DNA of 64,000 nucleotides from Mycobacterium sp. 1554424.7 (lineage in GTDB: Bacteria; Actinomycetota; Actinomycetes; Mycobacteriales; Mycobacteriaceae), in the NCBI RefSeq assembly GCF_001665295.1, contig NZ_LZSE01000067.1, positions 1-64,000 on the forward strand. Direction: 5' to 3'. Shown piece after piece: positions 56,010 through 64,000 of this stretch. Every line of letters begins with the position of its first letter. Within the stretch, counting starts at the first letter, position 1. The translations under genes were made by a program, and so were the position numbers. Below the pieces are notes generated by a model. The model was not told the origin of the DNA. It ran no database searches and saw only the letters and a program-made list of their open reading frames with translations.

Positions 56010-56761
56010 GGCTCAAGGGCTACACGGCGACCACGACGCGGATCCTGCGCCAGCTGGCCGCCGATCACCGCAGCGTCGCGATGATCCTCGTCGTTCCGGT
56101 CTTGGTGATCACGTTGATGTACTTCATGTTTCACAACGCTCGACACCTGCCCGGCACGCCGTCCCCGTTCAACAACGCCTGCCTGATCCTGCTCGGCCTC
56201 TTCCCACTGTTCGTGATGTTCATCATCACGGCGATCACCATGCAGCGGGAACGGTCCTCGGGGACGCTGGAGCGGATCCTGACCACTCCCCTGCGCCGCC
56301 TCGACCTGTTGATCGCCTACGGCACCGCGTTCTCGATCGCCGCGGCGGCGCAAGCGTCGGTGGCGTGCACCGTGGCCTTCTGGTTCCTCGGCTTCGACAC
56401 CAAGGGCAGCTGGGTGTGGGTGTTCGTGATCGCGATCGTCAACGCGGTGCTGGGCGTCGGACTCGGCCTGCTCTGTAGCGCGTTCGCCCGCACCGAGTTT
56501 CAGGCCGTGCAGTTCATCCCGCTGGTGATGGTGCCGCAACTGCTGCTGGCCGGCATCATCGTCCCTCGGGCGCTGATGCCAGACTGGCTGCAATGGATCA
56601 GCAACGTCCTGCCCGCCAGCTACGCGCTGGAAGCACTGCAACAGGTCAATTCACACACCGAACTGACCGGGGTCGCGGTGCGCGACATCATTGTCGTCGC
56701 GGGTTCCGCGTTGGCGGCCCTGTGCCTGGCCGCGGCGACGCTGCGGCGGCGGACCACCTAG
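55943..56761 (+). CDS. ABC-2 type permease (Rv1686c-like)
   Basis: A 272-residue permease with six predicted helices and the ABC-2 pattern 'ITAITMQRERSSGTLERILT' followed by 'TPLRRLDLLIAYGTAFSIA' and 'MVPQLLLAGIIVPRALMPDW'. The start at ATG 55943 is supported by GGAG upstream and lies inside the ATPase gene, giving translational coupling. Together with the ATPase it forms an exporter. The stop codon TAG touches the first of two hairpin repeats. Confidence 0.9.
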   Translation: MSVTGGRVSVHHQAQHEAAGELGLKGYTATTTRILRQLAADHRSVAMILVVPVLVITLMYFMFHNARHLPGTPSPFNNACLILLGLFPLFVMFIITAITMQRERSSGTLERILTTPLRRLDLLIAYGTAFSIAAAAQASVACTVAFWFLGFDTKGSWVWVFVIAIVNAVLGVGLGLLCSAFARTEFQAVQFIPLVMVPQLLLAGIIVPRALMPDWLQWISNVLPASYALEALQQVNSHTELTGVAVRDIIVVAGSALAALCLAAATLRRRTT

Positions 56762-56868
56762 TGGCGATCGCAAGCGCGGCGAAGCCGGGCGCAGCGGGTC
56801 GCCACGGGGACTGCCTAGTGGCGATCGCAAGCGCGGCGAAGCCGGGCGCAGCGGGTCGCCACGGGGAC
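56757..56868. repeat. Two direct copies of a 57-bp unit containing a 45-nt hairpin
   Basis: A 45-nt sequence beginning GTGGCGATCGCAAGCGCGGC and ending GCAGCGGGTCGCCAC occurs identically at 56761-56805 and 56818-56862, spaced 57 bp. Its ends GTGGCGA and TCGCCAC are complementary, so each copy folds as a hairpin. They fill the gap between the permease stop and the tetR start. They look like a mycobacterial short palindromic repeat and might attenuate or process the message. Confidence 0.88.
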
Positions 56869-56876
56869 CACCCAGC

Positions 56877-57500
56877 GTGACGGCCACCAACACCGGGCGC
56901 CGGCGGCCCGGGCGACCGGCGGGCAGCTCGGGCACCCGGGAGCGGATCCTGGCCAACGCGCGAGAGCTGTTTGCGCGCAACGGGATCCGCGACACATCGA
57001 TTCGCGCGGTGGCCGCGGCTTCGGGCGTCGATTCGGCGCTGGTGCATCACTACTTCGGCACCAAGGAGAAGCTGTTCGCCGCGGCCGTGCACATCCCGAT
57101 CGACCCGATGGAAGTCATCGGCCGGTTGAAAGAGGTGCCGGTCGACGAGCTCGGCCACACGCTGCCGTCGATGTTGTTGCAGCTGTGGGACTCCGAGATC
57201 GGTGTGGCGTTCGTCGCCACGCTGCGGTCGATCCTGGCCGGCTCGGAGGCGAACCTCTTCCGCTCGTTCATCCAGGACGTGATCGCCGTGGAGCTGGGCC
57301 CGCGCGTCGACGACCCGCCGGGCACCGGTCACATCCGCATCCAGTTCGTCGCCTCGCAGTTGGTCGGCGTGGTGATGGCGCGCTACATCCTGGGTTTCGA
57401 GCCGTTCGCGTCGCTGCCGGCCGAGGAGATCGCGCGGACCATCGCGCCTAACCTGCAGCGCTACCTCACCGGGGAGCTGCCGGACGGGCTCGCGCCATGA
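56877..57500 (+). CDS. TetR family regulator of the ABC operon (Rv1685c-like)
   Basis: A 207-residue repressor. Helix-turn-helix: 'RERILANARELFARNGIRDT' and 'SIRAVAAASGVDSALVHHYF', followed by 'GTKEKLFAAAVHIPIDPMEV', with a C-terminal domain typical of TetR_C_17-like proteins. GTG 56877 is chosen, after the second repeat; an upstream start would translate both repeats as a low-complexity Arg/Gly/Ser peptide. The last gene of the ABC operon, it probably binds the nested TCATCA/TGATGA repeats at 55236-55269. The 3' end overlaps the convergent Trm112-like gene. Confidence 0.9.
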   Translation: MTATNTGRRRPGRPAGSSGTRERILANARELFARNGIRDTSIRAVAAASGVDSALVHHYFGTKEKLFAAAVHIPIDPMEVIGRLKEVPVDELGHTLPSMLLQLWDSEIGVAFVATLRSILAGSEANLFRSFIQDVIAVELGPRVDDPPGTGHIRIQFVASQLVGVVMARYILGFEPFASLPAEEIARTIAPNLQRYLTGELPDGLAP

Positions 57501-57687
57501 GCCGTTCGTGCTCGTCGTCGTCGACGTCGCGGGCCTCGTCGATCAGCAGCACCGGGATGCCGTCCTCGATGCGGTAGGCGCGCCGCAGCCGCGGGTTGTA
57601 GAGCAGCTCGGCTTCGTCGGAGATCAGCAGCAGCGGGCCCCGGTCGGCCGGGCACACCAGGATGTCGAGCAAAGAATCGTCGAGCAT
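57466..57687 (-). CDS. Trm112-like small protein (Rv1684)
   Basis: A 73-residue protein of the Trm112/UPF0434 family. It carries 'LLDILVCPADRGPLLLIS' and 'LYNPRLRRAYRIEDGIPVLL', but only one of the four zinc Cys is present, as usual for bacterial members. Trm112 proteins activate methyltransferases in eukaryotes; bacterial roles are less clear. ATG 57687 shares one base with the stop of the upstream hydrolase/synthetase fusion (TGATG), so it is translationally coupled to it. Confidence 0.88.
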   Translation of the reverse strand: MLDDSLLDILVCPADRGPLLLISDEAELLYNPRLRRAYRIEDGIPVLLIDEARDVDDDEHERLMARARPAAPR

Positions 57688-60656
57688 CACTGCGCGCCGC
57701 TCAGTTCGGCGCGTGCCACTGGAGTGAGTTTGCGGAATTCGTTGCTGTTCGCGTCGAAGTACCACGCTTGGCGTCCCGACTTGGGGATCCCGGCCGCACG
57801 CAGGGCGCTGACGGTGGGCCGGTAGGTGGCGCTCAGCGTCAGCTCCGGGCAGACCTGCACGATGTCGGGCCCGACCCCGATGGGCGCGTTCGCGACCGCC
57901 TCGGTCAGGTCGGCCGCGGTGATGCTGGCCCCGGGCAGCAGCGTCACCGCCGACACCGCCAGTTGGCGGTCGCCCACCGGCACGTTGTAGGTCACCGCGA
58001 GATCCACGCCGTTGATGCAGCTCAGCGCGTCGGTGACGGGCTCGGCGAACACCGGCCCGCGCGCGGTGTCGACCACCGAGCCGCGCCGGCCCGCCAGCCA
58101 GTAGTCGCCGTCCCCATCGCGGTAGAACAGGTACTCGGTGGATATCCAGGTGTCGGCCGGGGCGAAGACTCCCCGCTTGACCGACGCGCTGGGATCGATC
58201 GGGCCCCGCGACTGGGCGAGCAGGACCCCCACCTGGTGGGGCTGGGCGATCTGCACGAAGCCGCGGTCGTCCTCCAGGATCAGGTCGTGTTCGGGGTCGT
58301 AGGCCGCGAGCTCGACGCGCCCCACGCCGGGCAGCGGGCGGCCCTTGCTCCCGATCTTGGCGCCGGACACGTTGGCCAGCACCGCCTGTCCGTCGGTGGT
58401 GGCGAAGAATTCCACGACGTTGGCGGGCGCGAACGCGTCCAGCACCCGTTCCCACAACCCGGTCGGCATGCCCGAGCCGATGAACAGCCGCACCGGATGG
58501 TTGCCGTGCAGGACAAAGGCGGGATCGTCGACGACTTCGCGCAGCATGGCCCAGGTGTAGGACACCACCGTGACGCCGTATTGCCGGATTTCCTTGACGA
58601 ACCGGGTCGGGTCCAGCCCGCGCGACAGCGCGATGCGGGTGCCGCCGACGACCGCGCCGCCCAGGCTGACCAGCAGGGCGGACTCGTGGTGCAGCGGCGT
58701 CAGGCAGTACACGGTGTCGCGGCGGTCCAGGGCGGCCGTCGAGGCCGTCCCGAACGCCGACACCGCCCAGCGGTAGTTCGTGATCTGCTTGGCCACCAGC
58801 TCGCCGCCGGCGGCGGTGAACGCGATGAAGGCCAGGTCGCGTGCCAGGCCGGGGTTGGGCCGGTACCACGCCGGCAGCGTGACCGCGTCCGGGTCGATCT
58901 GCTCCATGTCGATGACGTCGCTGTCGCGGGGTAGGTGCAGGTCGCGGGACTCGCCGCCACCCAGCACCAGGATCTGCCCCGGCAGGTCGCGCGCGGCGTC
59001 GAGGTTGGTCGGGTCGGTGAGGATCTCGCTGACTCCCCCGAGCCGGACCGACGCGGCGAGGTCGGCGTCGGACCGCATGACCACGGCAACGGCGCCGAGC
59101 CGCGACAGCGCGGCGATGGCGACCAGGGCGCTGGGGCGGGTCTCCATCAGCACGCCGACGCGGTCGCCCTGCCGCACCCCGACCTCGATCAGGCCGCGGA
59201 CGACGTTGTTAACGCGGCGGTTGACGGCCTCGTAGGTGTGCACGCGGCCGTCGAACAGCAGGAATTCGCCCTGCGGCGCGTTTTGCGCCTGCTCCTCGAT
59301 GATGCGGCCCAGCGAGATCCGGGTGTGGTCGTTGATCTGTCCGAGCCGGACCAGCCGCGGCAGGGTCCGGACGGTCTCGACGGCCAGGGTGCGCATCGAC
59401 TTGTTGGCGGCGACGACGGTGTTGGCCGCGCCGCGCACCGCACCGATCGCCGCCTCGGAGACCTCCCCGAGGCCGTGCGTGATCCTGGAGCTCAGCGCGA
59501 CGCCGCTGTCGGCGTGCTCGATCGGCTGATCGGCCATCAGGTCGATGCCCCTCGGCTTGTCCCCGCCCGTCGACAACCAGCGCACCCATTCGGCGACGGT
59601 GGGCCAGCTCTCCCGCGCCGCCCGGGATCCGACCACCAGACCGAAATGCCCTGTGCGGACGAGGCATTCGTAGACCTCGGCGTTCGGCGCCGCCCGCCGG
59701 ATGCCGCGCACCGACGCCGGCTGCCCGATGTCGTCCACCTCGCCGACGAAGGCCAGCACCGGGCAGGTGATGTCGGTGAGGGTGACCATCTGGCCGTTGA
59801 CGGCGAAGCCGCCGGTCATCATCCGGTTGTGCGCGATGAACTGCTTGAGCAGCTCGGAGATCGCCGGGCCCGACCAGGCGATCCAGCCCTCGCGTTCCAG
59901 GAAGCGGCGCTGTTGTTCGCGGGGCAGCAGGGCCTCCCGGTCGTGCAGCTGGCGCACGAAGTCCACCCGGGCCTTGGCCGTCTTGAGCGGGTCCATCATC
60001 TGAAAACCGGCGCGAGCCAACCAGCTTGGGATGGCCATTCGGCTGAAGACGTGGTCGGCCATGAAGTTCGCGGCGGGCGCGGCGAAGTTTGCCGGGATGC
60101 CCATGGGCAGGGCGGCCAGGGTGTCCACCGGCGATCCGAACGCGACGATGCTGGCGAGGTTCTTCGAACGGCGGTACGCCGCGGCCTGGTAGCAGAACAT
60201 CCCGCCCTGCGAATAGCCCACCAGGTGCACGTCGGTGCCGGTCACGTCGTTCACCGTGTCGATGGCCTGGCTGAGCGCGACGATGTGGTCGGCCAGGTTG
60301 CGGCGCATGCCGCCCTCGACCTTGTCCGGCGAACCGAAGTCGATGACCCACGGGTCCAGCCCGGCGGCGTGCAGGATGCCCACCGCGCCCTCTTCCCTGG
60401 TGACGTCCCACATGTCCGCCGACATCATCATCGGGTGCACCATCAGGACGGGCGGGCCCGCCGGCGGCTGCCCGGGCCGGCTGTCGGGCGGGAAATACCG
60501 CCGCAGCTTGTACATCGGGACGCTCTCGACGATCTGGGACGGCGACGGCACGCTGTCCGTTTCCAAGCCCCCCAGTCGCAAGACCTCCAACCCGTTCTGT
60601 GCCGTGGCGACCAGGCGCCCGACCGGACGCGTGACCATCGAAAAATTCAGATCCAC
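57687..60656 (-). CDS. Alpha/beta hydrolase fused to acyl-CoA synthetase-like domain (Rv1683)
   Basis: A 989-residue two-domain protein. Residues about 1-360 are a PHA synthase/lipase-like hydrolase with nucleophile elbow 'VHLVGYSQGGMFCYQAAAYR', Asp in 'AFVGEVDDIGQPA' and His in 'LVRTGHFGLVVGSRAARE'. The C-terminal 540 residues have an adenylate-forming fold ('YEAVNRRVNNVVRGLIEVGV'), but the ATP loop is degenerate ('FIAFTAAGGELVAKQ' instead of YTSGTTGxPKG) and no clear catalytic Lys is seen at the end. It corresponds to Rv1683, reported as a bifunctional lipase/acyl-CoA synthetase. GTG 60656 follows GCAGGGAGCAGCG. Confidence 0.9.
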   Translation of the reverse strand: MDLNFSMVTRPVGRLVATAQNGLEVLRLGGLETDSVPSPSQIVESVPMYKLRRYFPPDSRPGQPPAGPPVLMVHPMMMSADMWDVTREEGAVGILHAAGLDPWVIDFGSPDKVEGGMRRNLADHIVALSQAIDTVNDVTGTDVHLVGYSQGGMFCYQAAAYRRSKNLASIVAFGSPVDTLAALPMGIPANFAAPAANFMADHVFSRMAIPSWLARAGFQMMDPLKTAKARVDFVRQLHDREALLPREQQRRFLEREGWIAWSGPAISELLKQFIAHNRMMTGGFAVNGQMVTLTDITCPVLAFVGEVDDIGQPASVRGIRRAAPNAEVYECLVRTGHFGLVVGSRAARESWPTVAEWVRWLSTGGDKPRGIDLMADQPIEHADSGVALSSRITHGLGEVSEAAIGAVRGAANTVVAANKSMRTLAVETVRTLPRLVRLGQINDHTRISLGRIIEEQAQNAPQGEFLLFDGRVHTYEAVNRRVNNVVRGLIEVGVRQGDRVGVLMETRPSALVAIAALSRLGAVAVVMRSDADLAASVRLGGVSEILTDPTNLDAARDLPGQILVLGGGESRDLHLPRDSDVIDMEQIDPDAVTLPAWYRPNPGLARDLAFIAFTAAGGELVAKQITNYRWAVSAFGTASTAALDRRDTVYCLTPLHHESALLVSLGGAVVGGTRIALSRGLDPTRFVKEIRQYGVTVVSYTWAMLREVVDDPAFVLHGNHPVRLFIGSGMPTGLWERVLDAFAPANVVEFFATTDGQAVLANVSGAKIGSKGRPLPGVGRVELAAYDPEHDLILEDDRGFVQIAQPHQVGVLLAQSRGPIDPSASVKRGVFAPADTWISTEYLFYRDGDGDYWLAGRRGSVVDTARGPVFAEPVTDALSCINGVDLAVTYNVPVGDRQLAVSAVTLLPGASITAADLTEAVANAPIGVGPDIVQVCPELTLSATYRPTVSALRAAGIPKSGRQAWYFDANSNEFRKLTPVARAELSGAQ

Positions 60657-60791
60657 CGCTGCTCCCTGCGTCTTGACAGCTCCGCCATCATGGCACATCG
60701 GCACCCGCGGCGGTTTTGCTCAGGCCGTTTGCCGGCGGGCCGCTCCGGGGCGATGTCCGCGCCTTACCCCGGCTCGCCGCGTGCTGCACCG

Positions 60792-61127
60792 TCAGTCGTC
60801 GGCGTCCCCGGCCCAGCCGCTTTTCGCCATGCGCCGCAGCCGGCCGGCCATGCGGCGATCCTCCCGCGCGTAGTCGCGGTGGCGAGCCGCGTGGCGCCGG
60901 TATTCGTCCTTGGCGAGAACGCTGTGTTTGGCCGCTTCGTCGTAGGCCTTCGCGGTCCGTTCGTGGCTGTCCGCTGACTTGTCCAGGCTGTGGGCCGCGG
61001 ATCGCTGTGCCGAACTCGCGTCCCGCCGCGCCCGTTCCGCTCTTTGCCCGCTGCGGAATGCTTCTTCGGCACCCCACACTTCGAGATAGGGCTCGGCCCG
61101 AAGCCCATTAGTTGCACTGCCCATCAT
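60792..61127 (-). CDS. Highly charged helical protein, unknown
   Basis: A 111-residue soluble protein starting at ATG 61127 (or 61124), preceded by TCTGGGAAGGACCGG. It is very rich in Arg, Asp, Glu and Ala ('SGQRAERARRDASSAQRSAA', 'LAKDEYRRHAARHRDYARED'), with the pattern of a long amphipathic helix. No domain is recognised. It stands alone, upstream of the Rv1683 fusion and divergent from the GH15 gene. Confidence 0.62.
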   Translation of the reverse strand: MMGSATNGLRAEPYLEVWGAEEAFRSGQRAERARRDASSAQRSAAHSLDKSADSHERTAKAYDEAAKHSVLAKDEYRRHAARHRDYAREDRRMAGRLRRMAKSGWAGDADD

Positions 61128-61477
61128 CCGGTCCTTCCCAGAGGGAGAGGATTGACCCGGTTCGCGGAGTCGAAACGGGGCCCGGACCTCACCCGCCGTC
61201 TCGATGGGCCGCGACGAGAAGTTGGCAGGGGCGAGTTGTGTTGCGCCCCAACGCCGGTAAGTGGAGCGACGTCAGCGCCGGCGCGACCGAAATCCGATGG
61301 TTAACCCACCTTGAAACCGGGTACCTTTTCGACGCGCAAAGGTCGCGACGCATGCGCGCGTGTCGTCGGGGCCGCCTCGGTTGAAACACGCAGCTGGGCG
61401 CTTAACCAGTTCTCTGGGTACGGCGGACCGTGTTTCGTTCTTGGAGGTGGCTCGAATGGTCAGGACTGTTGGGTTTC
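61128..61477. other. 350-nt divergent region before the GH15 gene
   Basis: Contains the promoters for the charged protein (minus) and the glycosidase (plus). Near the plus-strand end there is TTGGAGGTGGCTCGAATG: a strong ribosome site for a 9-codon frame (ATG 61456, TGA ending at 61485) that overlaps the GTG chosen for the glycosidase by 8 nt. The rest shows no repeat or RNA gene. Confidence 0.4.
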
Positions 61478-63268
61478 GTGGCTGAGCAGACCTTCGACGT
61501 CGAGGCGGCCTTCCCGCCCCGGGTGTTGCGCGAATACGCGATGCTCGCCGACGGCGAGCGCGGCGCGCTGCTCGGGCCGCAGGGCGACGTCGCGTGGCTG
61601 TCTGCGCCCCGGTGGGATTCCGACGCCGTCTTTTCCCAGCTGGTCGGCGGCGGCGGGGTGTACGCGGTCACCCCGACCGACGTGCGCAGCGTCTGGGGCG
61701 GCTACTACGAGCCGCGCACGCTGATCTGGCGCAGCCGCTGGACCACCCGCGACGGCATCGTGGAGTGCCGCGAGGCGCTGGCCTTCCCCGGCGACCCCGA
61801 CCGGGTGGTGTTGCTGCGACGCGTCATCGGCTGCCGCGGGACGGCGCGGGTGCGGGTGCTGCTGGCGCCCGGCGCCGCGTTCGGCCGTCACGGCCCGGGC
61901 CCGCTGAGCGTCGACGGCGGGGTCTGGAGCGGCCGGTCGGGGCGGTTGCGCTGGCGGTGGTCGGGCGGTGGGGACGCCCGTACCGCCCGGTCGGCGCACG
62001 GCCGGGGCGAACTGCTGGCCGCCGAGGTCACCGTGGACGAGGGCCGGCACCACGACTTCGTGCTGGAGCTCGCCGAGCGCGAGCTGCCCGACCCGCCACC
62101 CGACCCCGACATCGCCTGGGACGCCACCGGGGCCGCCTGGCACCGCAGCGTGCCGGAGCTGGCTTGCAGCATCGCGCCCCGCGACGGGCGGCACGCCTAT
62201 GCGGTGCTGCGGGGCCTGACCAGCAGCGCCGGGGGCATGGTCGCCGCCGCCACGATGAGCCTGCCCGAGCGCGCGCACACCAACCAGAACTACGACTACC
62301 GCTACGCCTGGATCCGCGATCAGGTGTACGCGGGCATCGCCGGCGCGGCCGTCGGGGCGACCGAGCTGCTCGACCGGGCGGTCGAGTTCGTCGGCGCCCG
62401 GCTGCTCGAGGACGGCCCCAACCTCAAACCCGCCTACACCGTCGCGGGCGGCTGCGTCCCCGGCGAGGAAGCCCTCGGCCTGCCGGGCTACCCCGGCGGC
62501 GCCGACAAGATCGGCAACCGGGTCAACCAGCAATTCCAGCTCGACGTCCTGGGCGAAGCGCTGCAACTGCTGGCCCGGGCCGGCAACGCCGACCGGCTCG
62601 ACGCCGAGGGCTGGCGCGCCGCGCAGACCGCCATCGGCGCGATCGAAAAGCGTTGGCGCGACCCGGATGCCGGGATCTGGGAGATCGACGACCAGTACTG
62701 GACGCAGTCGCGCCTGGCGTGTGTGGGCGGGCTGCGCGCCATCGCCGCGGTCGCCGGCGGCGGTCCCGAGGTCGCCTCCTGCGCGTCGCTGGCCGACGCG
62801 ATCCTCTCCGACACCGCGGCCACCAGCCTCAACCCGCAGGGCTATTGGCAACGCAGCCCGCGGCTGGCCGGGGTCGACGCGTCGCTGCTGTTGCCGCCGG
62901 TGCGCGGCGCCGTTCCCGCCGACGACCCGCGCACGCGGGCCACGCTGGAAGCCGTCCGCCGGCAGCTCACCGAGGACGGGTTCGTTTACCGGTTCCGGCA
63001 CGACGAGCGAGACCTCGGCGACGCCGAGGGTGCCTTTCTGCTGTGCGGATTCATGATGGCGCTGGCCGAACACCAACTGGGCCATGCCCATTGCGCCGTG
63101 CGCTGGTTCGAACGCAACCGCGCCGCCTGCGGGCCCCCGGGCCTGCTGTGCGAGGAATACGACGTCAGGCAACGCCAACTGCGGGGCAACCTCCCCCAGG
63201 CTTTCGCGCACGCGTTGCTGCTCGAATGCACGGCGACCCTCGCCGGGGACGCCGTCGCCCACGACTGA
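61478..63268 (+). CDS. Glycoside hydrolase family 15 (glucoamylase/trehalase-like)
   Basis: A 596-residue cytosolic glycosidase. The N-terminal beta domain begins 'REYAMLADGERGALLGPQGD' and the (alpha/alpha)6 barrel holds 'NYDYRYAWIRDQVYAGIAGA', 'GIWEIDDQYWTQSRLA', and the catalytic-Glu region 'GPPGLLCEEYDVRQRQLRGN'. In mycobacteria a GH15 protein (Rv2402) is trehalase, but this one differs in several loops, so the sugar is uncertain. GTG 61478 ('VAEQTFDVEAAFPPR') is chosen by family alignment; an in-frame GTG at 61430 gives 16 more residues. Confidence 0.88.
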   Translation: MAEQTFDVEAAFPPRVLREYAMLADGERGALLGPQGDVAWLSAPRWDSDAVFSQLVGGGGVYAVTPTDVRSVWGGYYEPRTLIWRSRWTTRDGIVECREALAFPGDPDRVVLLRRVIGCRGTARVRVLLAPGAAFGRHGPGPLSVDGGVWSGRSGRLRWRWSGGGDARTARSAHGRGELLAAEVTVDEGRHHDFVLELAERELPDPPPDPDIAWDATGAAWHRSVPELACSIAPRDGRHAYAVLRGLTSSAGGMVAAATMSLPERAHTNQNYDYRYAWIRDQVYAGIAGAAVGATELLDRAVEFVGARLLEDGPNLKPAYTVAGGCVPGEEALGLPGYPGGADKIGNRVNQQFQLDVLGEALQLLARAGNADRLDAEGWRAAQTAIGAIEKRWRDPDAGIWEIDDQYWTQSRLACVGGLRAIAAVAGGGPEVASCASLADAILSDTAATSLNPQGYWQRSPRLAGVDASLLLPPVRGAVPADDPRTRATLEAVRRQLTEDGFVYRFRHDERDLGDAEGAFLLCGFMMALAEHQLGHAHCAVRWFERNRAACGPPGLLCEEYDVRQRQLRGNLPQAFAHALLLECTATLAGDAVAHD

Positions 63269-63291
63269 TCGAACGAAAGGAGATTCGCGCG

Positions 63292-64000
63292 ATGACACAG
63301 ACCGTCGTAATCACCGGGGCCAGCGCCGGCATCGGCCGGGCCACCGCCCAACTGTTCGGGCGGCGCGGCGCGAACGTCGCCCTGCTGGCCCGCGGCGCCG
63401 CCGGCCTGGACGGCGCGGTCCGAGACGTGGAGGCCGGCGGCGGCAAGGCGCTGGCGATCCCGACCGACGTGGCCGACTACTCGGCCGTCGCGGCCGCAGC
63501 CGACCAGACCGAGGCCGCCTTCGGGCCCATCCACACGTGGGTCAACGTCGCGTTCACCTCGGTGTTCGCGCCCTTCTGGGAGATCAGCGCCGAGGAATTC
63601 AAACGGGTGACCGAGGTGACCTACCTCGGCTACGTGCACGGCACCATGGCGGCGCTGGAGAAGATGCGGCCACGCGACCGCGGCACGGTCGTGCAGGTGG
63701 GCTCCGCGCTGAGCCAGCGATCCATCCCGTTGCAGTCGGCCTACTGCGGCGCCAAACACGCCGTCAACGGGTTCACCGAATCGGTGCGCTGCGAGCTGCT
63801 GCACGAGGGCTCCAACGTGAAGATCACCCTGGTGCAGATGCCGGCGGTCAACACCCCCCAGTTCTCCTGGGTGCTGTCCCGCCTGCCGCGCCATCCCCAG
63901 CCGGTGCCGCCGATCTATCAGCCGGAGGTCGCCGCCCGCGCCGTCGCCTATGCCGCCGATCATCCCGAGCGCAAACAGTTTTGGGTCGGCGACAGCACGG
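63292..64000 (+). CDS. Short-chain dehydrogenase (cut at window end)
   Basis: About 236 codons of an SDR. ATG 63292 follows a strong AAAGGAGATTCGCGCG and is 23 nt after the GH15 stop, so both are one operon. Motifs: 'VVITGASAGIGRATAQLFGR', 'TDVADYSAVAAAADQTEAAF', Asn of 'TWVNVAFTSVFAP', Ser in 'VVQVGSALSQRSIPLQ' and 'AYCGAKHAVNGFTESVRCEL' (Tyr/Lys). The C-terminal 'PPIYQPEVAARAVAYAADHP' is typical of the longer SDR group with membrane-linked tails. The C-terminus lies beyond the window. Confidence 0.88.
   Translation, partial: MTQTVVITGASAGIGRATAQLFGRRGANVALLARGAAGLDGAVRDVEAGGGKALAIPTDVADYSAVAAAADQTEAAFGPIHTWVNVAFTSVFAPFWEISAEEFKRVTEVTYLGYVHGTMAALEKMRPRDRGTVVQVGSALSQRSIPLQSAYCGAKHAVNGFTESVRCELLHEGSNVKITLVQMPAVNTPQFSWVLSRLPRHPQPVPPIYQPEVAARAVAYAADHPERKQFWVGDST

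Noticed and set aside
56691-56876. N-terminal extension of the TetR protein through both hairpin repeats
   Set aside because: It would start inside the permease gene and add a low-complexity Arg/Gly/Ser peptide encoded by repeats; GTG 56877 fits the family.

Overview
The window is GC-rich, uses many GTG starts, has tightly overlapping genes, and carries MmpS/MmpL, cyclopropane-mycolate synthase, TlyA, MctB/SteA and RbpA family proteins. This indicates a Mycobacterium. The densest part (about 25.8-60.7 kb) follows, in inverted orientation, the gene order I know from M. tuberculosis Rv1683-Rv1713. The proteins differ enough from M. tuberculosis to suggest a slow-growing non-tuberculous species, possibly of the M. 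avium complex. The species is an inference from memory of families, not a database result.

Layout. 1-9.3 kb: a TetR regulator with an aldo/keto reductase (cut by the window edge), a divergent membrane protein and mmpS-mmpL pair, a secreted FAD oxidase, GabD2 and a small membrane protein with a clear promoter/operator. 9.3-24.5 kb: an accessory region of small secreted or hypothetical proteins, a Stf0 sulfotransferase, two tandem DUF1707 proteins, a lipoprotein aldose epimerase, a P450 and a membrane desaturase. It also holds a divergent RbpA paralogue coupled to an unlisted 58-codon gene, a mycolate cyclopropane synthase and an alpha/beta hydrolase. 24.88 kb: tRNA-Pro(GGG), next to a nuclease gene that looks like a mobile insertion.

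25.8-46.9 kb is the conserved core, almost all on the minus strand. One operon runs parA-like/scpA/scpB/rluB/cmk/der (chromosome segregation, rRNA modification, nucleotide kinase, ribosome GTPase), with a MIRU-type repeat between scpA and scpB. Upstream are pyrG/nudix/xerD, then Rv1691-type TPR protein, GPP phosphatase, small protein, tlyA, nadK, recN, steA and mctB, then lprJ-like, tyrS and mpg. 46.9-55.1 kb holds genes absent from this place in M. tuberculosis: a variant ammonium transporter, a second mycolate methyltransferase, a dienelactone hydrolase, an NHL-propeller membrane protein and a LuxR-type LAL regulator. 55.2-60.7 kb returns to conserved order: ABC exporter plus TetR, a Trm112-like protein and a giant hydrolase/acyl-CoA-synthetase fusion. 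The window ends with a GH15 glycosidase and a truncated short-chain dehydrogenase.

The most unusual items are: the RbpA paralogue with its coupled small gene behind a desaturase; the tRNA-linked two-repeat PD-(D/E)XK nuclease; an Amt transporter whose first pore histidine is glutamate; a nest of inverted repeats at a probably leaderless ABC-exporter start; paired 45-nt hairpin repeats; and operator-like palindromes at three promoters.
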